A DNA stretch of 21,987 nt from positions 1 through 21,987 of the forward strand of contig CAZGSG010000075.1 of the NCBI GenBank assembly GCA_964528095.1. Direction: 5' to 3'. Below, in pieces: positions 7,947-14,974 of the stretch (within the stretch, counting starts at the first letter, position 1; each line of letters opens with the position of its first letter). The notes below the pieces were generated by a model. The model was given only the letters and a program-made list of their open reading frames with translations, was not told where the DNA came from and searched no databases. The stretch comes from CAZGSG01 sp964528095 (GTDB lineage Bacteria; Bacteroidota; Bacteroidia; Chitinophagales; Chitinophagaceae). A program made the translations under genes and the position numbers.

Positions 7947-8207
7947 ATGGGAGCAGTTAAACCGTTGGACAAGGAAATTACACATTATTTAGGGTATTTA
8001 AGCACCGAACAGAAAAAGGTGGTATTAAGCGTTGTAAAAAATTTTACCCATGAGGAAGACGCCTGGGAAGAAGATAAACATTTTATAACTGAAATGGAGA
8101 AACGCTTTAGAGATTTGGAGAGTGGCAAGGAAAAGGGTATTACGCTGGATGAAATGAAAGCAGGAGTGAGACAGGCTTATAAGAACAGGAAAAAGAAGAA
8201 GGCATGA
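7947..8207 (+). CDS. Putative antitoxin of a RelBE/ParDE-type module
   Basis: This small protein of 86 residues begins MGAVKPLDKEITHYLGYLS. It is followed directly by a RelE/ParE-like toxin whose ATG overlaps its TGA (ATGA at 8204-8207), the usual coupling of type II toxin-antitoxin genes. The N-terminal HYLGYLSTEQKKVVLSVVKNF resembles the short antitoxins of Bacteroidota with a helix of the form "yL..L...qk..vl.lik.f". A charged middle and a Lys/Arg-rich end (KNRKKKKA) follow. No clear ribbon-helix-helix is visible, so DNA binding is inferred. It should bind and block the toxin and may repress the promoter at 7897-7926. The start is chosen because that promoter lies between the earlier TTG (7884) and this ATG. 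Confidence 0.75.
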   Translation: MGAVKPLDKEITHYLGYLSTEQKKVVLSVVKNFTHEEDAWEEDKHFITEMEKRFRDLESGKEKGITLDEMKAGVRQAYKNRKKKKA

Positions 8208-8506
8208 GTTTCAGTTATCGGCTTCATTCATTGGTTCAAAAAGATTTGGAAGAAGGGTATAGCTGGTATGAGGACAGGGAGAAAGGTCTCGGAGAAAGGT
8301 TTCTTACAGCAGTTGAAAAGAAAATACAGAGTATTATTTCTCAGCCTGAAGTATATGGTAGCAGAAACAGTAAGTCGTTTAGGGAGGCTAAAGTAGACCG
8401 TTTCCCGTATACCGTGACCTATAGAATATTAAAACAAAAAAAGGAAATTCATATCGGCTCCGTTTATCACATGAGCAAACATCCACGCAAAAAATTTCGT
8501 AAGTAG
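8204..8506 (+). CDS. RelE/ParE family toxin
   Basis: This 100-residue basic protein has the RelE/ParE fold signature. An N-terminal strand and helix (YRLHSLVQKDLEEGYSWYEDRE) leads to LGERFLTAVEKKIQSIISQPEVYG, then the FREAKVDRFPYTVTYRI strand pair and a final strand (EIHIGSVYHMSKHPRKKF). The family includes ribosome-dependent mRNA endonucleases (RelE) and gyrase inhibitors (ParE). The HMSKHPRKKF ending is common among chromosomal members of both kinds, so the target cannot be decided here. It overlaps the antitoxin gene by four bases and should be made from the same transcript. A hairpin lies downstream at 8669-8698. The frame is complete and appears functional. Confidence 0.85.
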   Translation: MSFSYRLHSLVQKDLEEGYSWYEDREKGLGERFLTAVEKKIQSIISQPEVYGSRNSKSFREAKVDRFPYTVTYRILKQKKEIHIGSVYHMSKHPRKKFRK

Positions 8507-8668
8507 GATTTTGATAATAGAAGATTCTGTTTGAATAAACGGATACGGTTGGATACGGGTTTAGTGGAAGAGGGGAGTAATCAGAAATGGGAATAGGCCT
8601 GGTCAGGGATTTAAAATTTATAATCCGAATAGGTTGATTTCCCGATGCAAAATAATAGCTAAAGAAAT

Positions 8669-8698
8669 TAAAGGCTGTCTCTCACGAGGCAGCCTTTA
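8669..8698. terminator. Long hairpin, probable terminator
   Basis: The arms 8669-8681 and 8686-8698 form a 13-pair stem with one T-G wobble and a TCAC loop; the core is AAAGGCTG against CAGCCTTT. No strong T-run follows on the + strand, but the stem is very stable and its A/T-ended shape is common for Bacteroidota terminators. It lies about 160 bases after the toxin gene and about 170 bases after the minus-strand gene ending at 8867, so it could serve either. Confidence 0.65.
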
Positions 8699-8727
8699 GT
8701 TATAATGATTATATCAATTATGAAATC

Positions 8728-8842
8728 GCATTTAGCGGCGGCAGACCATGCATTGGCAAAGCAAAGTGCGTATGCACTCCTAAATGCCCGTCTTATGCCC
8801 GCAGGCGGTTCTTATTCATTCATCTGCTGAAAAATGAACCGC
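8728..8842. other. Cluster of inverted repeats, possible structured RNA or decayed repeat element
   Basis: GCATTTAG (8728-8735) pairs with CTAAATGC (8780-8787) and encloses a perfect small hairpin, AGTGC/GCACT (8765-8769 and 8774-8778, GTAT loop). It is followed by GCGGTTC (8805-8811) pairing with GAACCGC (8836-8842). The stretch seems more GC-rich than the surrounding intergenic DNA. It matches no RNA family I recognise. Confidence 0.4.
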
Positions 8843-8866
8843 GCCTATGATACTATGTTAAACCAA

Positions 8867-9067
8867 TCATCTATTCGATTCCTGCTGCTCCAACTCCGCC
8901 TTCGCTTTAGCCAGCAAGTAAAGAAAATAAAGCCCGGCCCCAAGGCTCACAATGGCGAGTACCAACCCGATAGTATTTCCGGCCTGGATGCTCCTGGCTA
9001 TAAAATAACCTACTAGTACCATAAATCCGAGGATCAACATACGATTGACAAGTGTGTGGGAAAACAT
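8867..9067 (-). CDS. Small two-helix membrane protein
   Basis: This 66-residue protein has two hydrophobic segments, about 9-25 (RMLILGFMVLVGYFIAR) and 32-53 (TIGLVLAIVSLGAGLYFLYLLA), separated by a short Gln/Asn/Gly turn, and a charged C-terminal tail (KAKAELEQQESNR). This is a sensible inner-membrane hairpin with a cytosolic tail. It begins with ATG 9067. It lies downstream of the redoxin gene but beyond a strong terminator at 9144-9175, so it probably has its own promoter, although none is obvious. I recognise no family. Coding is supported by the clean alternation of hydrophobic and charged regions. Confidence 0.6.
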   Translation of the reverse strand: MFSHTLVNRMLILGFMVLVGYFIARSIQAGNTIGLVLAIVSLGAGLYFLYLLAKAKAELEQQESNR

Positions 9068-9143
9068 AAGCGTGGTTTTAGGTCAATGAAGGGGAGATTT
9101 CTACAGTAGGATGCAGGGGTTATTTTATTCCATAACCTTACAT

Positions 9144-9175
9144 AAAAAAACCTGCAGATCATGCAGGTTTTTTTT
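9144..9175 (-). terminator. Rho-independent terminator after the redoxin gene
   Basis: Perfect arms AAAAAAACCTGCA (9144-9156) and its complement (9162-9174) surround a 5-nt loop, with T-runs on both strands. It lies 33 bases beyond the stop of the gene at 9208-9804 and should end the mltG-BrkB-redoxin transcript. Confidence 0.9.
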
Positions 9176-9207
9176 AAAACTATTTTTCCGCGTAGGTTGA
9201 ACAGCGA

Positions 9208-9804
9208 TCAGCTGACCCGCTTGATGCCGCAGCCTACTGATTTTGTTTGTTGTACCCCCACGGGTTTACCATTCACCATTTCATCGATGGCAATGCCCAG
9301 GTGTTTACGGGTAACCTGGTCGGGGCCATTGGGGTTGTCATCAATGGCACCGTGATAAACCAGTTTGCCCTCTTTGTCAAATAAAAATACTTCGGGTGTT
9401 CTGGTGGCTCCAAAAGCATTAGCCATTTTAGAGTTCTGATCTACTACATAACTGAAATCATAACCCTGTTCTTTTCCATAAGTCTGCATATCCGCAAAAG
9501 ACTCACCGTCATTCCGGGTAGCTTCATTGGAGTTGAGCAGGATCACGCCTATATCTTTACTATTGGCCAGCTTGGCGGCCTCTATTGTACGGGACTGGTA
9601 TTTTCCTACTACCGGGCAGGTATTGCAACTGAACATGACCAGCAGGCCATTCTTTTTCATATTTTCTTTAAAGCTCACTTCTTTGCCCGATATGTCTTTC
9701 ATTTTCAGATCGGGATCAGGAAGTGACGAGCCGATAGGAAGGGGATCGTTGGTCAGCTGTAATGCGATCACAGCAATAGCAGCCGCAAAGAATATTTTTT
9801 TCAT
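9208..9804 (-). CDS. Exported peroxiredoxin-like redoxin protein
   Basis: This 198-residue thioredoxin-fold protein is of the AhpC/TSA-like redoxin group. An N-terminal hydrophobic stretch (about 3-16) is a signal peptide or anchor. PLPIGSSLPDPDLKMKDISGKEVS is the usual redoxin opening. The active-site loop is MFSCNTCPVVGKYQ, with Cys60 and Cys63 in a CNTC arrangement. The cis-proline is in TRTPEVFLFD (Pro137), followed by GKLVYHGAIDDNP. The end, KSVGCGIKRV with Cys192, matches the conserved GCSIK-like C-terminal motif of the PRX_like1 group as I recall it. The physiological reductant and substrate are unknown. It follows the BrkB gene by about 40 bases and ends at the terminator 9144-9175, so it is probably last in that operon, unless a weak promoter lies in the gap. 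Confidence 0.85.
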   Translation of the reverse strand: MKKIFFAAAIAVIALQLTNDPLPIGSSLPDPDLKMKDISGKEVSFKENMKKNGLLVMFSCNTCPVVGKYQSRTIEAAKLANSKDIGVILLNSNEATRNDGESFADMQTYGKEQGYDFSYVVDQNSKMANAFGATRTPEVFLFDKEGKLVYHGAIDDNPNGPDQVTRKHLGIAIDEMVNGKPVGVQQTKSVGCGIKRVS

Positions 9805-9844
9805 ACTAGCTGTTTTTGAGGTTCCTTGTAAAGGTCAACAAAAA

Positions 9845-10810
9845 TCATGCAGAATGGATGCCACCCGCCAGATTTTTATTCCTTTCATCCACTTCATGTT
9901 TTAAGGAGTTGATACTCACGTTCAGCTCAAAACCAATGAGTAAAACCAGCGAATTAAAATAGATCAACAGCATCAGTATCAATACAGTACTGATGGAACC
10001 GTACAATTCATTGTAATTGGAAAAATTGCTCACATAATAAGAAAAACCACCGGTAAACGCGATCATCAGCAGGGTGGCCAGGATGGATCCCGGGCTGATC
10101 AGTTTCCAGCGTTTATGCACAGCGGGCGCATAGCGGTAAATAAAAGAAATGGAAAAAAAGAACATGAGTACGATCACTACCCATCTGAGATTATGAATGA
10201 CGGCGATAAGCAGGGAATTCGTTATTCCTAATTTCCGCAACACGGCCCCCTGCATGATCAATGCTACGATGGCAATAAAAAACAGGATAAAAAGAATGAA
10301 TGTGAGCCGGATCGCTACCCAGCGTTGCTGCAGTCCTTTTCGTTTCCTGAACCCGATATAGTTTTTATCAAAAGAACGCATGATCCCCATCATGGCATTG
10401 GAGGAGAAGAACATGGCAAGGATAAAACCGGTGGATAATAAACCGGTGCGGGGGTTATTGAGGATATCGGTCATGAACTTGATCAGCCCCTGATTATTTT
10501 TTTCTCCCGGTACCACATCCTTGATCACGCCAAATAGTTCGTTGATGAATTCCTGGCTGATCGGAATATAAGGAAGCAAGGTAAAAAGAAAGATCACCGC
10601 GGGTGGTATGGTCATGGTGAAATTGAAAGAGATCGCCGATGCTCTTTCTGTAAAACCCGTTTTTTTTGCCTGCTGAAAAAAGAACCAGATCACATCATAA
10701 AGAGGGATGCCTTTGAACCCGGGTAGTTTGATCGCCTTACTTTTTCTGACGAGGAAACTGACTGGTGGTGATACCAGTATTATTCTTTTTATCCGGGTCA
10801 GCAGGTTCAT
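9845..10810 (-). CDS. YihY/BrkB family integral membrane protein
   Basis: This 321-residue protein has six membrane segments at about 60-82, 122-145, 168-191, 199-227, 240-263 and 272-300. The first cytosolic part holds ERASAISFNFTMTIPPAVIF, which matches the family's "a.alaff..a..P" region; ELYGSISTVLILMLLIYF and the last helix are also typical. The family was once called ribonuclease BN by mistake; members are membrane proteins of unclear function, sometimes proposed as transporters or virulence factors. The gene starts three bases after the mltG stop, so the two are surely co-transcribed. The start is ATG 10810. Confidence 0.88.
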   Translation of the reverse strand: MNLLTRIKRIILVSPPVSFLVRKSKAIKLPGFKGIPLYDVIWFFFQQAKKTGFTERASAISFNFTMTIPPAVIFLFTLLPYIPISQEFINELFGVIKDVVPGEKNNQGLIKFMTDILNNPRTGLLSTGFILAMFFSSNAMMGIMRSFDKNYIGFRKRKGLQQRWVAIRLTFILFILFFIAIVALIMQGAVLRKLGITNSLLIAVIHNLRWVVIVLMFFFSISFIYRYAPAVHKRWKLISPGSILATLLMIAFTGGFSYYVSNFSNYNELYGSISTVLILMLLIYFNSLVLLIGFELNVSINSLKHEVDERNKNLAGGIHSA

Positions 10811-10813
10811 GCG

Positions 10814-11824
10814 TTATTTTATATTGCGTTTATTCAATTCCTGCTGGTAAATGCGCGCATATTTCAGGTGATCGGCGTAGTTGGTGGTGAAGATATGCGT
10901 ACCATCGAAAGCGCTGTTGGCCACAAAATACAGGTAGTCGGTGCTGGGAGAATTAAGTACCGCGTCGATCGTTTCCGGTAATGGCGTACAGATCGGCCCG
11001 GGCGGTAATCCGCGATTGAGATAGGTATTATACGGAGAGATCGTTTTCATGTGAATATTCAATACCCGTCTCAGACCAAAGTTCTTCATGGCAAATTTCA
11101 GTGTGGGATCAGCCTGCAGCGGCATGCCCTGTTTTATACGATTCAGGTAAGTACTGGCAATATTCGGACGGTCCGATTTTGCATTGGTTTCTTCGTCGAT
11201 AATAGATGCCAGTGTTGATACTTCTATAGGAGTAAGCCCAAGGCTGTCTGCTTTTTGTTTTCGTTCTGCTGTCCAGAATGTTTTATACGCAAGATCAAAT
11301 TGCCGGAAGATCCTGCCGGGAGTCGTGTTCCATTTTATCTGGTAGGTAAGCGGCATAGGCGCTACCATTACCGTATTAGTATCAAGATCATATTCTTTTA
11401 ACGAATCAGGGTTGTTGAGAAACCCGATCATTTGTAGTGAATCGCATTCAAATGCTTTTCCAATACGGGCAGCCAGCGTTTCTTTTGTTCTGATCTTGGT
11501 GATCACAAAATTAACAGGCACCTGTTGCCCATTCTTCAGCATGCGTACAAGATTAAGCAGGCTCATGCCTTTACTGACCTTATAACGTCCGGGCTTTATG
11601 GCAGCATATCCGATCATTTTAGCTACCATATCGAACCAGGTGCTGCTGCCTATAAATTTTTTCTCTTTCAATTCTTTCTGTACATCACTATACGACGCGC
11701 CGGTTTTTATATATAAAAACTCACCGGAAGGGGTAGATACCGCGGGGCCGATAAGTTTCCAGGCAAAAAAGATGATTACCAGCGCGATGGCCGCAAGGAG
11801 GAGGAGGATTCTTTTTTTAGTCAT
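10814..11824 (-). CDS. mltG: Endolytic transglycosylase, MltG/YceG family
   Basis: This 336-residue protein has one N-terminal membrane anchor (about 5-23) and a periplasmic YceG domain. MltG cuts nascent glycan strands inside the chain and is thought to set their length. The region about 35-110 (YIKTGASYSDVQKELK ... GRYKVSKGMSLLNLVRMLKNG) is the LysM-like subdomain. The catalytic part shows LASIIDEETNAKSDRPNIA (from 205) with Glu212 as the probable catalytic residue by comparison with the E. coli enzyme, then YLNRIKQGMPLQADPTLKFA, SPYNTYLNRGLPPGPIC and LYFVANSAFDGTHIFT. All family landmarks are present and the length is normal. It is first in a minus-strand run with the BrkB-family gene (3-base gap) and the redoxin gene. 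I could not identify its promoter in the 312 bases shared with map. Confidence 0.92.
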   Translation of the reverse strand: MTKKRILLLLAAIALVIIFFAWKLIGPAVSTPSGEFLYIKTGASYSDVQKELKEKKFIGSSTWFDMVAKMIGYAAIKPGRYKVSKGMSLLNLVRMLKNGQQVPVNFVITKIRTKETLAARIGKAFECDSLQMIGFLNNPDSLKEYDLDTNTVMVAPMPLTYQIKWNTTPGRIFRQFDLAYKTFWTAERKQKADSLGLTPIEVSTLASIIDEETNAKSDRPNIASTYLNRIKQGMPLQADPTLKFAMKNFGLRRVLNIHMKTISPYNTYLNRGLPPGPICTPLPETIDAVLNSPSTDYLYFVANSAFDGTHIFTTNYADHLKYARIYQQELNKRNIK

Positions 11825-12136
11825 AGATAGGGCAACAATTTAATCAAAAAGCCGGGATACTATAGTTAGTTTGCTGTTTTAAATCGGGTAAAGTAAAAAC
11901 TCAAAATTCAAAAACGCAAAGGTAGTGCCCCTTATGGCTGAATGAGGAGCATCGCATCCGGTTCCGTGAACACTACTTTGGGACAGGGTTTTCTTTCCTT
12001 ATTTTTGCCCGGATCATTGATGATTTTACCGGCAGAATTGGATAAGGATTTCTTTAATACCCGTCAGGGCATATTTCCCTGTGTAAAACGCGAAGGAACG
12101 TCCTTTATTTGAATCAATCACAACTACAACGCAACT
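11825..12136. other. Divergent intergenic region between mltG and map
   Basis: This 312-base region holds the map promoter (11977-12007) and a leader of about 120 bases with two short dyads: CAGGG/CCCTG around 12065-12081 and AAGGA-ACG-TCCTT (12093-12105). No coding sequence and no convincing mltG promoter are visible. Confidence 0.55.
11977..12007 (+). promoter_or_regulatory. Promoter upstream of map
   Basis: TTTG (11977-11980) and TATTTTTG (12000-12007) match the Bacteroidota -33 and -7 elements with a 19-nt spacer. The predicted transcript starts near 12013, leaving a leader of about 120 bases before ATG 12137. Confidence 0.6.
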
Positions 12137-12901
12137 ATGTCTATCACTAAAGAATCTGAACTGGCCGGCATGAAAAAAGCCAGCGAAGCAGTTGCCCTGA
12201 CCCTGAAGCAGATGACCCGATACGCGGCTCCTGGCATGACCACCAAACACCTGGATGAATATGGCGCTCAGTTACTGAACAGGCTTGGTGCAAAATCGGC
12301 CCCCTATTTAACTTATGGGTTTCCCGGCTGGACATGCATTAGCGTCAACAATGAATTTTGTCATGGCATTCCTTCTCATAAAACTATTCTTAAAGAAGGC
12401 GACCTCATTAACATAGATGTTTCGGCGGAGCTGGATGGGTTCTGGTCAGACAACGGCGGCTCTTTCGTACTGGGCAAAGACATTCATCATCACCAGCAAC
12501 TGATCGATGCATCTAAGGCCATCCTGCAAAAAGCCATCAGCCATATAAAAGGCGGTGTGCGCATTGCAGACATTGGCCACCTGATAGAAACCGAATCGAA
12601 AAAGCGGGGCTATAAGGTGATCAGGAACCTGACCGGCCACGGCATTGGCAGAAGCCTCCATGAAGAGCCCGCGGAGATTACAAATTACCGGGACCGCTAT
12701 AATCATACCCGCTTCAGGAAGAATTCAGTAGTCGCTATTGAAACATTTATTTCAACCAACTCTTCCTTTGCCACCACCTTGCAGGATGGCTGGACAATGG
12801 TGGGTGACAGGGGAGGTTTTATGGCGCAACACGAGCATACGATAGTGATCACCGACGGCAAACCGATTATACTAACGGAGATGAACGGGATATGGAATTA
12901 A
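12137..12901 (+). CDS. map: Type I methionine aminopeptidase
   Basis: This 254-residue enzyme would remove the initiator Met from new proteins in the cytosol using two metal ions. The five expected metal ligands are present: Asp94 (NIDVS), Asp105 (WSDNGGSF), His168 (TGHGIG), Glu202 (AIETF) and Glu233 (QHEHTI). The substrate-binding histidines His76 (CHGIP) and His175 (SLHEEP) are also there. No N-terminal extension is present. The motif around Asp105 reads SDNGGSF rather than the common GDT.RTF, and the standard Bacteroidota map gene normally lies beside the ribosomal protein and secY cluster. This may therefore be a second, divergent MAP; that is inference. It is a single gene with its own promoter and is divergent from mltG. 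Confidence 0.88.
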   Translation: MSITKESELAGMKKASEAVALTLKQMTRYAAPGMTTKHLDEYGAQLLNRLGAKSAPYLTYGFPGWTCISVNNEFCHGIPSHKTILKEGDLINIDVSAELDGFWSDNGGSFVLGKDIHHHQQLIDASKAILQKAISHIKGGVRIADIGHLIETESKKRGYKVIRNLTGHGIGRSLHEEPAEITNYRDRYNHTRFRKNSVVAIETFISTNSSFATTLQDGWTMVGDRGGFMAQHEHTIVITDGKPIILTEMNGIWN

Positions 12902-13087
12902 GTTATTAGTATACGAAAGATGATCCCGGTGTGTAAAGTCATTACCGCTGCCCCTCAAAACAGAAAGCGTATTTGAGTTTACTGAAATGGCAACAATATG
13001 TTGAATACCTGACATGCGTTCCTTTGTTCGGTAACTACAAAGAGTAGTCACCCCAGCGCCCTGCTGTCTGTATGGGTTTATTGCCTT

Positions 13088-13113
13088 AAAAACAATCAGC
13101 CTGGTGGCGATTG
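13088..13113 (-). terminator. Terminator of the secG operon
   Basis: Read on the minus strand, CAATC and GCC pair with GGC and GATTG around an ACCA loop (stem 13093-13113, one bulged base), followed by TTTTT (13092-13088). It lies 25 bases after the secG stop. Confidence 0.65.
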
Positions 13114-13138
13114 ATCATCAAAAAAAATCCGGGAGAAA

Positions 13139-13483
13139 TTATTTACCAGGTGTTGGAAGCGGAACTGTATTAGCTGGCAATCCTGCTGGCGGTGTAGCTT
13201 GCTGACTGGCTGGTAATGGAGCTCCTGCAGCTTTTTCAGCCTGCGCATTGGATGCTGATCCGGAAATGAAAAATGTGGAAAAAAGGCAAAGCAGCGCGAT
13301 AATGCCGCCGAAAACCCAGGTTCCTTTTTCAAGTACATCCGTAGTTTGTTTAACGCCCATAAAGTTGGTGCTCAATCCACCGAAACTACCGGCCAGGCCG
13401 CCACCTTTGGGGTTTTGTACCAATACGATAAATCCAAGTACTACAGAGGCTATCACAATCAGTATCACAAATAAAATAGTCAT
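13139..13483 (-). CDS. secG: Protein translocase subunit SecG
   Basis: This 114-residue protein has two membrane helices (about 2-22 and 54-73) and the conserved SecG loop VQNPKGGGLAGSFGG (22-36). SecG joins SecYE in the inner membrane and aids SecA-driven export. A periplasmic tail rich in Ala, Pro and Thr (76-114) extends beyond the basic family length, as is usual in Bacteroidota. One base separates its ATG from the stop of the TPR-like gene, so it is translated from the same mRNA as lptE. The operon ends at the hairpin 13088-13113. Confidence 0.93.
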   Translation of the reverse strand: MTILFVILIVIASVVLGFIVLVQNPKGGGLAGSFGGLSTNFMGVKQTTDVLEKGTWVFGGIIALLCLFSTFFISGSASNAQAEKAAGAPLPASQQATPPAGLPANTVPLPTPGK

Positions 13484-13484
13484 A

Positions 13485-14378
13485 TCAGCTCGATTTCTTT
13501 AATTGTTCGATTTTGGCTGCAAAATAAGCGTTTTTGGAGGGATCAAGCAAACTTAATTTGCTGTAGACATCGGCGGCTTTTTCAAAATTGCCCTGTTTTT
13601 CCCAGACTTCGGCCATGGCCTCGGTCAGCACTTTCTGGTCATTGATGGAATGGGCAGCCAGTTGTTCTACTTTTTTCTCTTCCTGTAAGTTCTCCCGGAG
13701 AGCAGCACCTTCCACCGGGGGTAGCTTTTTCATGACTTTTATCCACTCGGTAAAGCTCTTCAGTTGCTGGCTGAAACGATCGGTCGGTTTTTCCTCCTCC
13801 TTGAATTTTATGCCCTGGGAAGCGAAATAATCGATGGTATGATAAGGTTCGAAACTAAGCGGGGTTTTGGAAAGATCGACCGGCACGATCTTTAAGCCCG
13901 GGATCTTTAATTCAGGCTCGGCTGAAAGAATCGCTGTTTGCTGTTCTTCAGCTACAGGTGTTTCAATAATTTCAGCAGGTTCCTGTATTTCGGGTACCGC
14001 GATAGATTCGCTGACCGGCATCAGTTCCTGTTCTTCGACCACTGGTTCATCTACAGGGCTCACCATTTCTTCTATTGCTGGTACAGGTTCGGGAACCGGC
14101 TCAGCAGGTAATGCTTCGGGCACTACGATACCGGTAGCGATTGTTTGGTCTGTTAATAGATTTCGTAACCATAAGGGGTTGGGAAAATGCAGACCGGTCT
14201 TCTGCAATTGTGCTGCATATGATGAACTGTCGACCGCTATTTTTTTAGATAGGAGCAATTGCACAGCACCGAGGTAAGGATATTTTGCTGACAGCAATTT
14301 TAATTCCTCCAGGCTGCATTCATCCAGTGAATCTTTTCCTGTAATAGATCCTGCTAACTCATTAACAGATGTATTCAT
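13485..14378 (-). CDS. TPR-like protein between lptE and secG
   Basis: This 297-residue protein has three parts. The N-terminal part (about 1-75) has a helical DSLDECSLEELKLLSAKYPYLGAVQLLLSKK segment. An acidic, proline-rich middle (about 85-160) is built of irregular PEP/EEP repeats and is probably disordered. The C-terminal helical part includes AMAEVWEKQGNFEKAADVYSKLSLLDPSKNAYFAAKIE, which reads as a single TPR-type helix pair. No signal peptide or membrane segment is visible, so it is probably cytosolic. As I recall, a protein of this shape regularly occupies this place between lptE and secG in Bacteroidota, but no function is established. It is tightly coupled to secG (1 base) and 65 bases after lptE. 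Confidence 0.75.
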   Translation of the reverse strand: MNTSVNELAGSITGKDSLDECSLEELKLLSAKYPYLGAVQLLLSKKIAVDSSSYAAQLQKTGLHFPNPLWLRNLLTDQTIATGIVVPEALPAEPVPEPVPAIEEMVSPVDEPVVEEQELMPVSESIAVPEIQEPAEIIETPVAEEQQTAILSAEPELKIPGLKIVPVDLSKTPLSFEPYHTIDYFASQGIKFKEEEKPTDRFSQQLKSFTEWIKVMKKLPPVEGAALRENLQEEKKVEQLAAHSINDQKVLTEAMAEVWEKQGNFEKAADVYSKLSLLDPSKNAYFAAKIEQLKKSS

Positions 14379-14443
14379 GACTACAAGTTAAGCGTATTGA
14401 CAATTATAATTAAAAAATGCAGGTTGTTTTTGAAGAGGTGAAT

Positions 14444-14974
14444 TTACCAGTTGGTGAAAATCCGGTTGAAGATATCATCCGTTAATCCACGGATCATTTC
14501 ATCCTTCAGGCTACTGCCGGCCTGTTCGATGGTAATAGAAGAGCTAAACTCAAAATTCCTGCTGATATCAAATTCCTGCGTGGTACCATCTTTGATTTTG
14601 TTCCAGATAACATGTACCGAAACAGTAAGCCGGTTGGTGGCTTCGCGCTGATTGGCGATACCGGAAGTGCTAAAAGAATATTCTTTGATCGTACCGCTTA
14701 TTTCCCAATCCGCATTATCTCCATTTGTTTGTTTAAGCCTTGTTTGCGAGATGATCTTCTGGCGTACCTTATCTGACAACTGTGGAGCTAACTGCGTGTT
14801 GACATATGAAGCAGTATTTTCAAAATTATATACTTTCACCAGGTTGATCGTATCCGGGATAGAGGTTTTATCACGAAACCCATAACGAACGGAAAAACAT
14901 CCTCCCTGCGAAAACGCAATAGCAAGCAGGAGGCAGGCCAGTAAAGGGAATGCTATTTTTTTAACTGCTTTCAT
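14444..14974 (-). CDS. lptE: LPS assembly lipoprotein LptE
   Basis: This 176-residue protein has a lipoprotein signal ending FSQGGC, with Cys26 the lipidated residue. The mature part starts FSVRYGFRDKTSIPDTINLVKVYNFEN and includes a SDKVRQKIISQTRLKQ helix, then DWEISGTIKEYSFS and a later VSVHVIWNKIKDG strand. This is the LptE/RlpB pattern of Bacteroidota, where LptE plugs the LptD barrel that places LPS in the outer leaflet. Its position directly after the sigma-54 activator and before the TPR-like gene and secG supports the call. Its ATG overlaps the activator's TAA by one base (TAATG), indicating translational coupling. Confidence 0.88.
   Translation of the reverse strand: MKAVKKIAFPLLACLLLAIAFSQGGCFSVRYGFRDKTSIPDTINLVKVYNFENTASYVNTQLAPQLSDKVRQKIISQTRLKQTNGDNADWEISGTIKEYSFSTSGIANQREATNRLTVSVHVIWNKIKDGTTQEFDISRNFEFSSSITIEQAGSSLKDEMIRGLTDDIFNRIFTNW

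Larger units (their letters stand above)
8507..8866. other. Gene-free region after the toxin gene, rich in inverted repeats
   Basis: No gene is seen in these 360 bases. Near 8540-8560 there is a small direct repeat of GGATACGG. A terminator-like stem follows at 8669-8698 and a cluster of inverted repeats at 8728-8842; both are listed separately. Confidence 0.6.

Noticed and set aside
8753..8769. TTGGCA followed by TGC, like a sigma-54 -24/-12 promoter
   Set aside because: The GG to GC spacing is 11, not 10, and no gene on the + strand follows. It falls inside the inverted-repeat cluster.
13867..14277. 136-codon open frame opposite the TPR-like gene
   Set aside because: It is a Ser/Gly/Thr-rich translation of the complementary Pro/Glu repeat DNA, with no independent start signal.
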